Assembly (NCBI GenBank): GCA_035235625.1
Contig: CP141146.1
Location: 3,528,501 to 3,592,500 of the forward strand
From: Saururus chinensis
Lineage: Eukaryota; Streptophyta; Magnoliopsida; Piperales; Saururaceae
DNA length: 64,000 nt
Direction of reading: 5' to 3'
Shown: in pieces, positions 47,113 through 59,100 of the stretch
How the letters are laid out: each line of letters opens with the position of its first letter
How positions within the stretch are numbered: the first letter of the stretch is position 1
Notes under the pieces: model-generated
What the model saw: only the letters and a program-made list of their open reading frames with translations
The model's database searches: none
Told to the model about the DNA's origin: nothing
Translations under genes and position numbers: made by a program

Positions 47113-47670
47113 TTATATGACATTCAACAAGGTACTTAGTTGCTGCACCTGGGTATGCATCAGCAACGTCGATGGTGGTGGCCGCTTGTTGTTGAGGATG
47201 AACCTGTTGCTGGGGGCAGATGGGTCATGCAAAATGCGCTCCGCAACCGGATGCAGCAACTTCGTCCGAAAATCCCAACTCCTGTGGCAGTAAACACGAC
47301 GGTCCCTTGTGAAATGATCAGCGCTGGACATGATGTCATGGACGGTGAGAGGAGGGAGCGGGGGCTCGGGGAAGGAGACGAACTTGCGCATGTTGGCCAA
47401 GCGGAGTTCGGCCTCTTGGATGAGAGACCGGACGGCGTCGAGGCGGAGGTGCTCGGGGATGTTGTACAGTAGCCGCTTCTCTATTTCGCAGTGGGAGAAG
47501 GCCCATGTAACGAACTTCAAACGATCGGGATCTTCGACCGAGTAGTGAGGCGCAAACTGGCAATTTTCTGGGCACTTCCGCCATAGGATCGTGCATACCC
47601 CACAACGTTTCCTCTTCCTCGTCCCTGTCACCGACGCCCTTCTGATGTCCTTCTCCGTCCTGGACGCCAT
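47113..47670 (-). CDS. LOB domain (LBD) transcription factor, divergent
   Basis: A 185-residue protein in one exon. After a basic N terminus (RKRKRC) comes the LBD zinc-binding block C-x2-C-x6-C-x3-C with Cys23, Cys26, Cys33 and Cys37, then QFAPHYSVEDPDRLKFV and a helical segment ending EAELRLANM. LBD proteins are plant-specific DNA-binding regulators of organ boundaries, roots and metabolism. This one is unusual: the conserved GAS block after the zinc finger is replaced by FSHCEIEKRL, and the DAV-SL-EA segment reads LDAVRSLIQEAE with changed surroundings. Most LBD genes have one intron; this has none visible. The C terminus is Pro-rich and unrecognised. It may be a rapidly evolving paralogue rather than a core family member. 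The frame is intact. Confidence 0.88.
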   Translation of the reverse strand: MASRTEKDIRRASVTGTRKRKRCGVCTILWRKCPENCQFAPHYSVEDPDRLKFVTWAFSHCEIEKRLLYNIPEHLRLDAVRSLIQEAELRLANMRKFVSFPEPPLPPLTVHDIMSSADHFTRDRRVYCHRSWDFRTKLLHPVAERILHDPSAPSNRFILNNKRPPPSTLLMHTQVQQLSTLLNVI

Positions 47671-47700
47671 TTTCGTTCTAGTTTTTGATACCGGTGAATC

Positions 47701-47708
47701 CTATATAG
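47701..47708 (-). promoter_or_regulatory. Candidate TATA box of the LBD gene
   Basis: CTATATAG, self-complementary, lies only ~30 bases before the start codon. If used, transcription would start almost at the ATG, leaving a very short leader. Confidence 0.4.
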
Positions 47709-47751
47709 TGGCCGCCATTTTGAGCGAAATTTTGATACTGAATCTTATTTA

Positions 47752-47789
47752 GTGGATACGGTTCTATCTTAATTAGCAACCGTATCCAC
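47752..47789. repeat. Perfect 12-bp inverted repeat upstream of the LBD gene
   Basis: GTGGATACGGTT (47752-47763) and AACCGTATCCAC (47778-47789) are separated by 14 bases. It is 80-120 bases upstream of the LBD start. It could be a protein-binding site or part of a small element; the sequence cannot tell. Confidence 0.7.
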
Positions 47790-50020
47790 ATAGAGGGATC
47801 GTACCAACCCACACTCTTATGTGTTTGGTACGTGGATTCTTATTGGACTGGATAAATTTAGTGGTAAATCAAGAGAGCAAGGGATAAAAAATTGGCTTGT
47901 GGCTCTTATATCCGTGTGATGTTGAGAGAGGTGGGGTTGGGGTGACTTCTATGTACGAAAAGAAAAGGTATTATTCCCTTGTATTAAAAAAGAAGGTGGT
48001 GTTTTGTTTGTATGGTGATCAGAAATATATCTCTATATGGGCAAATTGTTAAACCACGTAAATCTTCTTGTTTATGTTTTTTTTTTGCTTATTTCTTGCA
48101 TGTTAGATTTGTGCGTGCATGATAAAATTCATAAGTGCCGTATCAAAGCATAAGGTTCATATTTATCTTGCACAAGATCTTTTCTTCAGGGTTACACATA
48201 CTCATATGTGATGATGTCTCCTACTACATTTGAAATACCCAAGTTCAATAGTTTCAAGTAGTCATTGTGAAAGTTGAATATGCACGTTCTTCTAAGTGAG
48301 ATCGAGATGTGCAATTGCAATTTAAGATAAAGGAAAAAAAACTTGCATAGATAAAGACTTTTGATTTGAAAAAAAAAGATGAACTAGTAATGGCAGATTT
48401 ACGTCTTCTTTGGATGATGCAGTGTTATTTAATGTATGTGATAAAACAAGTGTAAAGGGTTTATGAGATGAACTGAAAATACATTATGAAAGGAAAAATA
48501 TGTGGAATAATATATTTTTTTCAATAGGCATCTCTATAATTTGATGATAGATGATTCTTTCTCTACACTAAATGAATTTTACATTTGTCAGTAAGTTAAT
48601 TGTAGTTGGTGTTAAACGAGGAAAATATTTCTCTATTATTTTGATTTATGCTTGATTCTTGGAATAGTTTGATTATGAGTCTCACAAGGCCTTACTATGG
48701 ACTATGTTATTTATATGTTATTATCTGAATAATCTCGTAGAAAAACAAGTTCAAATTCTATAGGTAATACAATGGCAATAAGGCGTTGATTTATAGAGAG
48801 AGGTTCTAAGTAGCAAATATAAACCAAGATTAAGTTAAAAGGGCAAGTGTTGGAATTGCCAATGGAAGGGATTCAATAGGAGAATCCCATTCAAAAGATT
48901 TATAGGGTAAACTTGGTAAAGTAAGACTACTTGTCTGTAAATGTTGAGGTGCTATTTGTTCTTCCATATAAAAATTTACACTATGAGTAGATTTTGGATT
49001 TTGACATTTTTTATATAACACTACGTAGGGATTGATTTTATACATATCAGTCATCTAATAATGACATTGTTTACATAGGCAAGGATTAGGGGTGGAACTT
49101 TAAGGCTAAGCACCTAGCCTATGAAAATGTAGATTAGGGTCTAAATTTTTTGGCCTCCATTAAATAGGGTCAAGCCAAGGTTGGTGGCAAAAAGCTGGTA
49201 GGTCCATTTGTCTCATCCTCAAGTATAAAAAAATTATTTTTAAACTTAGTAAGAAAGGAGGAAAGGAATAAGTTGTACATTTTGAAAAAAGTTTTAGAGA
49301 TTTCAAGTTTAAACATTATCATAGTTAGTTATGAGGAATCACTCCCAAAACTCAAAGGTTTATGATCTTCTACACTATGACTACAAGGTTATACTTTGAA
49401 GAAATTATTGTAATATTTTAAGGCTCTTAAAATTTAAATTAATTAAAATTTCATTCGAATGACATAGCATAGAAGGTTATACTTATTAAAAATTTATTGT
49501 AATATTTTTTACCTTGGAATTCTAATTATTTAAGAGTTTCATTGAAAGAGTAAAATATGCATAATATAACAAAAATCTTTGCCCCCTTCTCACTTTATAA
49601 GTTTTAAATTAATTAAAATGATAAAATTTATATTTTTTATGTGACTATAAGGTTATACTTATTAAAAAAATTATTGTAAAATATAAAACTCTTTAAAAAG
49701 ACAATATAAATATAGCATATAACAAAAATCTCATCCCCCTTCTTACTTTAATAATACCATAAATAGTACTCCAAGTAACTTAGTTAGGATGAGCTTGGGT
49801 TACAAAACACACACCATGTATTTAAGTAAGTATTTTTTATATTTTCTTTTTAACGTGAGCCAAACGTAAAGCATGTCTAAAAAAATTTAATTTTAAAATC
49901 AATAACACAATACTTACACTAACATGCACTAACAAATACGCTATTAATTTTAAAATCGGAGGCTTCCAACGTTCCCTGCACTCACTTACTGTAAAACACT
50001 TCTGTTATCCAAATCCTCCC
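47790..50020. other. Intergenic AT-rich DNA, nothing recognised
   Basis: About 2.2 kb of AT-rich sequence with stops in all frames. No terminal repeats or tandem arrays of note. It ends at the outer edge of the large inverted repeat. Confidence 0.5.
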
Positions 50021-51219
50021 ACCAGAATGGGTGAGAGTGCCCAATAAGACACGCCCACGTCGGATCAGGTAAATGACCCGGGTTCCCCGTTAACCCAAAA
50101 CGCAACCCGGAGAGCGATTCGGGTTTAAGGTCGGGCGACGGGTTTAAGGTTATTGCAGTCTGCAGAGCCTTAATCGCCGGACGACTCTTCTTCCTCAGGT
50201 GACCAGAGACTCTGCCTCTTCCTCCGGTGGCCGCGGAGCTCCAATCGCCAGAGGGCTCTCAGCGTTCTGGTGAAAGTGCACCACAGCGGATCAGAAGCGC
50301 TCCTCCTCAGTCCCCATTCGATCGCTTTGTGCCCTAGCTCCCTCTCTCAAGTCTCGACTCAATTCCGAAGGTTTCTTTCTCTAGAGTCTGAGGTTTACTA
50401 TGTTGGAGACTTGGAGGCTGAACTCTCAAAGGCTTGAAGCTTGCTGAAAGGTCAGGGCCGTAGACTGAAACTTTTGGAGGAGGTAACGATTTTGACCTCG
50501 CTATGAAGAGCGGCAAATACGCTCTAGTTACAAAACCGTTTTGAAATCTCTAAGGAGCTCCAAAGTTATTGCCTTTTCGTTTGTTAATCGCCTTCTCGGC
50601 ACCGATCATTCGAAAAGATAATTGAAAAAACAAGCGGATATGAGAAGGCGATTAACAAATGAAAAGGCAATAACTTTGGAGCTCCTTAGAGATTTCAAAA
50701 CGGTTTTGTAACCAGAGCGTATTTGCTGCTCTTCATAGCGAGGTCAAAATCGTTACCTCCTCCAAAAGTTTCAGTCTACGGCCCTGACCTTTCAGCAAGC
50801 TTCAAGCCTTTGAGAGTTCAGCCTCCAAGTCTCCAACATAGTAAACCTCAGACTCTAGAGAAAGAAACCTTCGGAATTAAGTCGAGACTTGAGAGAGGGA
50901 GCTAGGGCACAAAGTGATCGAATGAGAATTGAGGAGGAGCACTTCTGATCCGCTGTGGTGTACTTTTACCAAAATGCTGAGAGCCCTTCGGCGATTGGAG
51001 CTCCGCGGCCACCAGAGAAAGAGGCAGAGTCTCTGGTCACCTGAGGAAGAAGAGTCATTCGGCGATTAAAGCTCTGCAGACTGCAGTAACCTTAAACCCG
51101 TCGCCCGACCTTAAACCCGAATCGCTCTCCGGGTTGCGTTTTGGGTTAACGGGGAACCCGGGTCATTTACCTGATCCGACGTGGGCGTGTCTTATTGGGC
51201 ACTCTCAGACATTCTGGTG
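50021..51219. repeat. Large inverted repeat: ~577-bp arms, 44-bp loop
   Basis: The left arm (50021-50597) and right arm (50642-51219) are reverse complements over their whole length, with only scattered differences that are mostly transitions. Inner edges are GTTAATCGCCTTCTC and GAGAAGGCGATTAAC; outer edges are ACCAGAATG and CATTCTGGT. Each arm contains the same 60-codon frame (50334-50516 minus; 50723-50905 plus), differing at two residues, which is a by-product of the duplication. No transposase and no clear target duplication were found. The right arm ends about 65 bases upstream of a TATA box for the RGG-protein gene. A partial direct copy of an arm segment (TTCTGGTGAGAGTGCATCAC) follows at 51213-51250. 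Confidence 0.95.
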
Positions 51220-51283
51220 AGAGTGCATCACAGCCGATCCGAAGCGCGAAAATAGGCGCACCTAAAACTGCTTCCGGGTAGTC

Positions 51284-51290
51284 TATATAA
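51284..51290 (+). promoter_or_regulatory. TATA box of the RGG/HABP4 gene
   Basis: TATATAA about 150 bases before the start codon, in the short gap between the inverted repeat and the first exon. The position suits transcription starting near 51315. Confidence 0.6.
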
Positions 51291-51436
51291 ACTCTAGTTA
51301 TGCGTTTCTCACTGAGGCCGCCTCACTCGTCTCGTCTTGCCTGCAACTTCGGCGTATTTCCGGCAATGGCGGAGTGATTTGAAGTCTGAAGTCGGTGCGA
51401 GTGGGAGGGATTGCCTGCGAACCCCCTGCGACTCTA

Positions 51437-53509
51437 ATGGCGATGTTGGAGGACAACGACGGCGGCGGCCACTCCCTCCTCTCGGCCGCCCAGCCGCAGA
51501 AGGCGGCCGTGGCCCCGCCGACGGATCTCTCCCAGCCGGCCTCCACCAAGCCGAAGCCCGCTCAGGATAGGCTTCCTTCCAAGCCTGTGCCTCGCTCTCA
51601 AGCTGGTTCCTACCTCTTCCTTTATTCGTCATTTTTCTGCAGCATAATCATATTGTTCATCTACTCCCCTGTTTCTTGAATTTACCTGCATGTTTAACTT
51701 GTGCCTTCGCTTTTTTTTTTCACCATGTGCTTGGCTAAATAAGATGCTGATGTATGTTCTCTTGTGTTCTATGCAATTTAGCTAGTGTTTTGCCCCCTGT
51801 TTTGGGCGGAAGTCGTAGTTGCTTTTGCTGAATCTGTGGAATAGGAAGCTTTTTGGTGTGCGTTGTTGCTTTATGTGTAATATGGTGTTATTGCTTTATG
51901 TGATAGGTAAAATGTATACTACTGGTGTAGGTTTTTCTTGTTCCTAATTTGTCAAATGGCTGTATGTTTCTGAAACCTGAAGATGTAGGGCGGTATTTTG
52001 TTTTTTCTCTGATTTATTTGGTTCGATTCGTCTCAAGTACGTATGACTAGTATACATGCTCGTCATATAAAGTGAGTAATAGAGCTTCTATATTTGATGT
52101 TAAGAAGTTTCATTTCTTTGTCTATGTTTTTATTTATATCTTCAGTTTCTGGTTATTCATGTCGGGAATCTCTCTTTGTCAACAGTGAGAGAGGTGCAGA
52201 ATGAGGGCGCTGCACAAGGAGGAGGCCGCAGTCGTGGTCATGGTGGTGGATTGAATAAGGACTCCATAAATGGGGAAGAGGTTACTGGGGCTTCTGGAGG
52301 CTGCACTGTCGTTGAAGAGTATGGTGATCGTCCCCATGTTTCCTATCATGGGAATCGCCCTCCAAGGAGGTTGTTCGATCGCCGCAGTGGGACTGGACGT
52401 GGGTATGAAATCCGTCTAGAAAAAATATAAAAAAATATCCATTACAGATAAACTCTTTACTTAAGGTCTTGATTTCAAGTTTATCTGATGTTGTCATTCT
52501 GTCCATGCAGGAATGAACTTAAACGTGATGGAGCTGGTCGTGGCAATTGGGGAACTCTCACTGATGAAATTTCTCAGTGAGTTGTCAAAATTATGTCGTT
52601 TTCATTTGCTATCGCATGCAAATGCTCTTACATAATTGAACACTTCTGCTGTTACAGAGGAGATGAAGAACTTACCATTACCAATGGCAAGAACGCAAGC
52701 CCTGAGAAGCAGGCTGAATTGGAAGATGAAGTGGGAGAAAAAGAACCTGAAGACAAGGTGGCTTGTCTCCTTTGTCAAATATTTCTTGTTAGCATGACTA
52801 GTAAACGCTTACCTAGTAATAATCCTTTACGGAGGCTACTCACTTCCATCTATCAAATGTCTTTAGTTTTAGTATTCACGTTATCTGGCTGAAATGTCTT
52901 TTTTTATGCTCGTTATGATTTAGGAGATGACTTTGGACGAATATCAGAAGTTGCTTGAAGAGAAAAGAAAGGCTCTTCAACCTCTCAAAGTCGAGCAAAG
53001 AAAAGTTATCATTGACAAGGATTTTGAAACCATGATACGATTATCGAACAAGAAAACCAACGATGATATCTTTATCAAACTGGTTAGTGTGCATATAGAA
53101 TGCATAAAGAAATATGAGATGCATTACCTTGCAATGTAAGAGTTTGAAATTGAACATCATCTATTATTGTTAATTGTTCTGCTAGGGTTCTGACAAGGAC
53201 AAAAGGGAAGAAACTGCTGAGAAGGAAGAAAAGGCCAAGGTGGTCTGATTGTCATATTTCACATTTTCTGCTCGTCTTTCATGTAAAATTCCTCCAATAT
53301 TTGATGTTGTTGATGACCATTTTTTTACACAGCAGTGTGTCAGTATTAACGAGTTCCTGAAGCCTGCTGATGGCCGGTCCTATGGTAGCCCTGGAGGACA
53401 AGGTCGAGGACATGTTGGTCGTGGCTTTCAAGGTGGGTATGCAAAGAGAAACTATAGCAAGAATGTTCCAGTTGCGGCCGTTGATCAGTTTCCCATTTTG
53501 GGTGCCTAA
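51437..53509 (+). CDS. RGG-repeat RNA-binding protein (HABP4/SERBP1/Stm1 family), seven exons
   Basis: Exons: 51437-51605, 52186-52402, 52511-52576, 52658-52757, 52924-53082, 53186-53239, 53333-53509, joined in frame with GT-AG introns to 313 residues. Diagnostic pieces are LPSKP...SQAVRE across the first junction, RPPRRLFDRRSGTGRG, GAGRGNWGT, EKEPEDKEMTLDEYQKLLEEKRKAL, the SNKK...IFIKLGSDKDKR block and VSINEFLKPADG, ending DQFPILGA. The family binds mRNA and inactive ribosomes in cytoplasm and nucleus; plant members include the RGGA type. Odd points: the usual NPFDLL-type N-terminal motif is absent (the protein starts MAMLEDNDGGG), true RGG tripeptides are nearly gone and replaced by RG/GRG, and the last intron ends in a CAGCAG tandem acceptor. 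The first exon follows the TATA box and the large inverted repeat. Confidence 0.93.
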
Positions 53510-54240
53510 GAAAAACTGAACTTGAATGGCAGGGTCCTCAGTTGTTGAGGGGTATCTCGTTTTGAAAATAATTCAGTGATGTATATAAAAGGAAGTTCAT
53601 ACAATGTGTTCTGACGCAACTAATCTTGGTGCTAATTGTAAAGTTCATAACGCTTCACATCTCTAGGGCCTACGGTTAAATTTTTTTAGCTATCGAGTTT
53701 AACTTTTGGCAGAGATTGTCTTCCTAGTTCCTATAGGTTATATGCTGCACTTTGTGTGGAAATTTATCATGGTTTGCAAATGAGCGAGGAGTGATATCGC
53801 TATTTCGCTCCATCGGAACATGGTATCCAAATATTTTTCAGGTCTTGGAGAGAGGCAATGTGCAATTATGGAATCCTTTGGTACGGGACCTCTCTCGACC
53901 AATTCAGAAGGCGTGGACGTTTTGATGTTCCTTATCATAGTAGGATTTTCGAACAATATTTTCTTTGTGAACTGTTGGTCAATGAAACATGGCCCTGGAA
54001 TCTTCGTGAATTTCTGGACCAGAACTTGAATTCGTGAAGACCAACTGTAATTGGTTGATTGAATTAATCAAGTTGCAGCTTTTGCAAATGGTTGAAAACA
54101 AGTAAATGTAAGGTGTATCTGATCATTTGTAACATTCATAACACAAATCATCTACCCAGCAAATATAGACAATTTGTCATTTTATCACAGTTGTCAGCTT
54201 ATGAGAAGAAAATGTTAATAATAGATCATGGGTGACTAAG
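53510..54240 (+). other. 3' UTR and downstream flank of the RGG gene
   Basis: No canonical AATAAA just after the stop was noticed. A plus frame at 53820-54029 has no recognised domain. Confidence 0.4.
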
Positions 54241-57200
54241 TGGCGTCCCGATCTCTTGGAGAGCTGAGACGGCCCACACGGAGGATGTGGAGATCGTGGC
54301 CCCCTTGGCAAATCTTTGTTATGACCTTTGAGCTTACCTTTATTTATTTAGTAAGATGATCTTCTCTATTGGAAGGGGTGCTTGTGAGTCCTCACCATTT
54401 TGAACCCCGGCATTGGATCATTTTTCACTTCCATGCTACACCTTTGGCATGAAGACTCCTTTTACACTTAACAAGAATATCAAACAAAACCTTTTGTGGC
54501 AGAACACTAAACATGCGGTGCAACAATACGCCACCGAGTGAGACATTACCAGTAGGTGAAGGCATCCACTCTCATACCCGAGGGACTTTTGTAGCATTTG
54601 GCTCTTCAAAGTATATTTGGGAGGGAGGATAGACTTCATCAAGGCCCTTATTCTTATACAGTACATAGAAAGTCGGTGATTATAATAGTTGTGGATTAGC
54701 TGTAAAATATGTGCACTTCTGGTCCTCCACCATACTTGTACTACCAAAGACATCTATGAGCTTTATGTTCAGGAGGTAGCTCACCTGCATGGTATACATT
54801 GGGCAGTGGTTTTCGATTGTGATCATGTGTTGTGTCCTATTTTTGGCACAAGTTCTTTAAGCTTGAAGGCACCAACCTCTACATCTACATGAGCATAACG
54901 TACCACCCTTAAGACACTAGGCAAACATGTGATTAACCGTTGTCTTCAATAATCATATCATTATATAAAGTAAATTAGGTGACTAGAAAATTTTCATTTG
55001 CGGACTATTTTACCTATGTATTTTGACACTTAAATCTCATCTTACCCATGTTTTTTACCCTTATGCTTTTTAATACAAATTTGATTTGGTAAGTGATTTG
55101 GGGATATTTTATTAAAATTATTTGGCTAGATTCTTTTTTATGCCTTACCACATTGTAATGCAATATTAGTTGTTGCCAATATGGCATAGATCCTATTTGT
55201 TATGTTATGTTGATTTTAACTTTTTAATACTACATCTTAGACTTTTAAACTCGGATTTGCGCATTCTTAATATCGTTATAAAGCTTTTGACAAATGAGAT
55301 CTCATGTGACTATATTTTCTTAAACTTTCCCTACTTATACAATGTACTTTTCGATAACATTTGTTTTATTTTTGCCTATATTATAAATATTTGGATTTGT
55401 ATATTTTTTACATACTTGAAAAACTCTTAAAGAGCTTTATCAAATGAGACTAAATTAATATTTAATATGAATAACGTGTTCTATGACACAAAGTCCTTCA
55501 ACACTATTGTCTTCACCAACCAATGACATAATATTTAGCCTATAAAATTTAAAATCACATTTGTTCACTATGAGTACAAATGAGACATTTATTCAATACA
55601 CAAGTATCATTATAATCATAAAAACATGTATTACAATTATAACATGCAAATGAGACATTTATTCAATACATATTACATTTTTATTTTATTTTATTTTATC
55701 TTATCTAATTTATAGTTATACATTATTTTTCTTATTAATATATGCATTTTATATATAAATTGATTTAGCACGAAGAATATTTTCTTCTTTGAACAAAAGG
55801 GTCTTATAAAAGGTTCTACCTGATGTCGTATATGGGCATCTTGTCACGGAGGTGCCCTAGGAGCACCATCTATGCGACACGCACAAGGCCAAATAGCCCA
55901 GTGAGTAAGCCTTATTTGTAAAGGCCATGACGTCGTACTATTTGATCAAACGTCTAGTCAACAAAGCCAAACAACAAACTCATCCAAAGGTGGACATGCG
56001 GGCGTGTTGGGACTTCCCTAAGTGAGTTAACTGGAGGGGAACACAGCCTTGTGATACACATATCCAACTTAGACAACTCGGACATCAAAACATTTCTTTT
56101 CAGCCATGTGTATGCAATAGTCATTCTTTCCAATAAGGCCATAAAGCTTGATGGATGACTCGTGGGTTAGAGAACCCCATTCCCTAGTGGACGAGGCTTC
56201 TGGCATGATGACTAATAATCCAATAAGCCTTCCTTATATTTTGTAGTATCCTATTGCAAAGGTAGACATTATACCAACAATTTATATATTTTAGCTCACC
56301 GAGTCCCTCCTTATATAACATAGGAGATTTTTTATATTTTTTTAGAGTGACAACTAAAATGGTTGTATGGGCATAGTCCTTCCAAATGACCCCAAAACAC
56401 TACAAGACTTTTCAATACTATCTAGGGGGAGATGACATTTTAGAACTCTAAATATATATTAATTGATAAAATATCTCAACATGATTAATTATATGTGTGC
56501 ATCATTGCGTGCATTCTATATAACATTGTGTATATATATAATACAATATTATAGGAATTCTTCGCTACACCTACATATAGGGAACACTTCCAGTAATATA
56601 TATACACTTAATATATAATACTTTTTACAAGTGTGTGCCCGAAAGGTCTATCTCAAGTGAGAAATACTACGCCCACTCACATTTATCTGCTCTCTGGCTC
56701 ACTCATAAAATAAAAACTTGCACGAGCCCCAAATTTCCTTTCCCTTATATTTTTTATATTCCAAACTTACCCTCAATAAATGCACTGACATCACAATCTC
56801 CTTTTCATTTCCTCCACCTCCGGTAACGGAAACAAATACTATACCTCCTATCATTGATGCGAAGCTTTGCCTAACGTTTGCACACGTAATGGCCTGGCTA
56901 CGCCGCGCAACTAGCAACCACTCTCTTCCCTTCCCACTTGTATGTGCAAGGGAAAACACAAGCAAACAACACAAATCAACACAAGTCCATCCTGGTGCAA
57001 GGGTCTCTGCCCAAGCTATATTTCAATCCATCGAAATACAATGGCAGGGAGAGGGCAAAGGCTAATCCACCAAGCTGAAAAGCTCCCTCTTAGCTCCTTG
57101 GTTTGTTGTGCATGAACAAAACTATCTTCTGATAAGCCATGGCTGCCCTTGCTCTCTTCCTTAAATAGGCTTCAGCCCAAATGTTGGTCCTTATGCTACT

Positions 57201-57792
57201 AGGAGTACAAAACCCACTCATACAAGAGTTCTCACCCTGACCAACTCTCAGCCCTACAAACAGTCCGCCCCTAGCCTAAATCAGGAAACCAAGTGGAGTC
57301 TATCTTTAGTTAGAAGTCCAATGCCATGCTGCCTTCAAGAGTCCTATCCATCCAGGGACCTCGCTGCCTCGACTCCTACTCGACCTAGGAGCACAGCAAT
57401 CCTGCATAAGTGAATCATGTCCGCCTTAGGAGTCCGCCCCTAAGTCCAAGTAGCTCCCAGCTTCTCCACAAGGTCCTACCTGCACAAGGACTCCTACTCA
57501 GCCTGCTCTGCAAGGAGAGTAGCTCATCCGGAACACCTCCAACGCTGCTCCAATATTCGTCCGTGCCCAAAGGGCTGCCTAGGTTGTTCGTTGGCCAAGC
57601 ATACTTGGCTCTCCGCCACCAAGTAAGGGGGTAGCTGCCCCATTTTCCCATCTAACAAGTTAGAGGTCTAACACCTCCCTATGCTTCACCCCTTGCTCAA
57701 TGGTTCCCCATCCCTCCCCTAACTCTGGCTTCATCCTCTCCTTGCTCTTTGCTCCATGAGAATACCACCGCTTTGCCTGGCGTGGCCACTAA
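54241..57792. other. Long intergenic stretch, no gene recognised
   Basis: AT-rich, with scattered short direct repeats such as CAAATGAGACATTTATTCAATACA at 55577 and 55649. CACTACAAGA at 56398 resembles a CACTA-element end, but no partner end was found. The part 57060-57790 is more GC-rich and Pro/Ser-coding in several frames, with no recognised domain; it may be an old transposon fragment. Confidence 0.45.
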
Positions 57793-59100
57793 TGTAACGA
57801 CCGCGAATTTTTAGTATAATTTTTTACCTCTAATAAAACTATTTGTTTAATTATTTAGAGGTATATATTTAGAGAGTTTTTATATGGGTATGATAGAGCT
57901 CTATGAGACGAGCATAACGAACTTAAGAATGCATAAAACGGAGGTTAGGAGCGAAAGTTATGACCTCGAGAAATATGCCACATGGGCGGGACCCACTTTA
58001 AAAAGTGGATATAACCTACCCATGTGGGGTATAGTTTCGAAGGGCTCATCGATACGAGTCCATCGGTATAAAGAACTCGTGATTCTAACTTCGGGATAAG
58101 AAGTTATCACGTTTTAAAGTTAGATTGGTATTTGATTGAAATATTATTAAAAAATAAGAAATAGACAAAATAACTGGCATCATTGATGTTGCCAACAGTG
58201 AGTGCCGAGCCACACTGCACACTTGATGCGCGTTGGACGTCATGGCGGGGTTATTTTTCTGGTTCGAGACCTCTAAAACCCCATAAGTAGACATCCAATT
58301 TCGTGGTGTTTGGTTTATTAGCTTCGAACTCATGCGGAGAGCGAAGTAGGGGCTTTTATCCTTTCCTAAGTCAATTATAAACTTTGGTTATGTTTTTAAC
58401 TTATTATTTATATGTCTCTCGCATGTTATGCATTAGAGATTACATTTAAGTTATGATTTATGATTTCTGCACATATATTCGATTTGACGAATGGTTAATC
58501 ATTGAAATAGAATATAATTTATATATCGTATGTTTATAATGCTATTATATTTGATTAGTTAAATGATTAGCTGCCGGAAGTGGATATGTTTTATATACTA
58601 CATGCTTTACGATTGCCTCATATATGATAGTTTGATAGAATGTTTATCTGAGGATTTTGATATAAATTATACACGTTGGAGTGTGTGAGATAGAGACAAA
58701 CTAGTTTCATCATTGTTTCCATTGCGAATGAATATAATTTGTTTGAAAGACGATTTTAGAGGACTCGTCCTTGTTTAAAAGAAGATTCTCAAGATTATTT
58801 TGAAAAGACATATAAGCATGGTGATCGAGTCACTGAAGTGGGACAAAGAAGGGGTAACTGTCTCATTGGAATGAGCGACTAACTTTGCCTTTGTAGTAGT
58901 TGATAGTGACGCTCTCATGGCTTGTAGAGGTGGAGCTAGGGTTTTCAAAAGGATAAATATTGAGATAAAATGTTTTAAAAGAAAATAGCCCTTTTTGGAG
59001 TTTGGGAACTGTAGGATACTTTGATTGAGTCTTGGACTCAAAATTATAAGTTTGGGACTCAAGAGTGTTTTGGTTGTCCGGAGCTATTGTCGGGCGCCCC

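Noticed and set aside
49081..49110. AGGGGTGGAA start resembling a hAT end
   Set aside because: No complementary right end or 8-bp duplication could be found.
50334..50905. Two nearly identical 60-residue proteins in opposite orientation
   Set aside because: They are the same stretch of the inverted repeat read from each arm; there is no independent evidence of coding.
56398..56410. CACTACAAGA, possible CACTA transposon end
   Set aside because: No matching inverted end, target duplication or subterminal repeats were found nearby.
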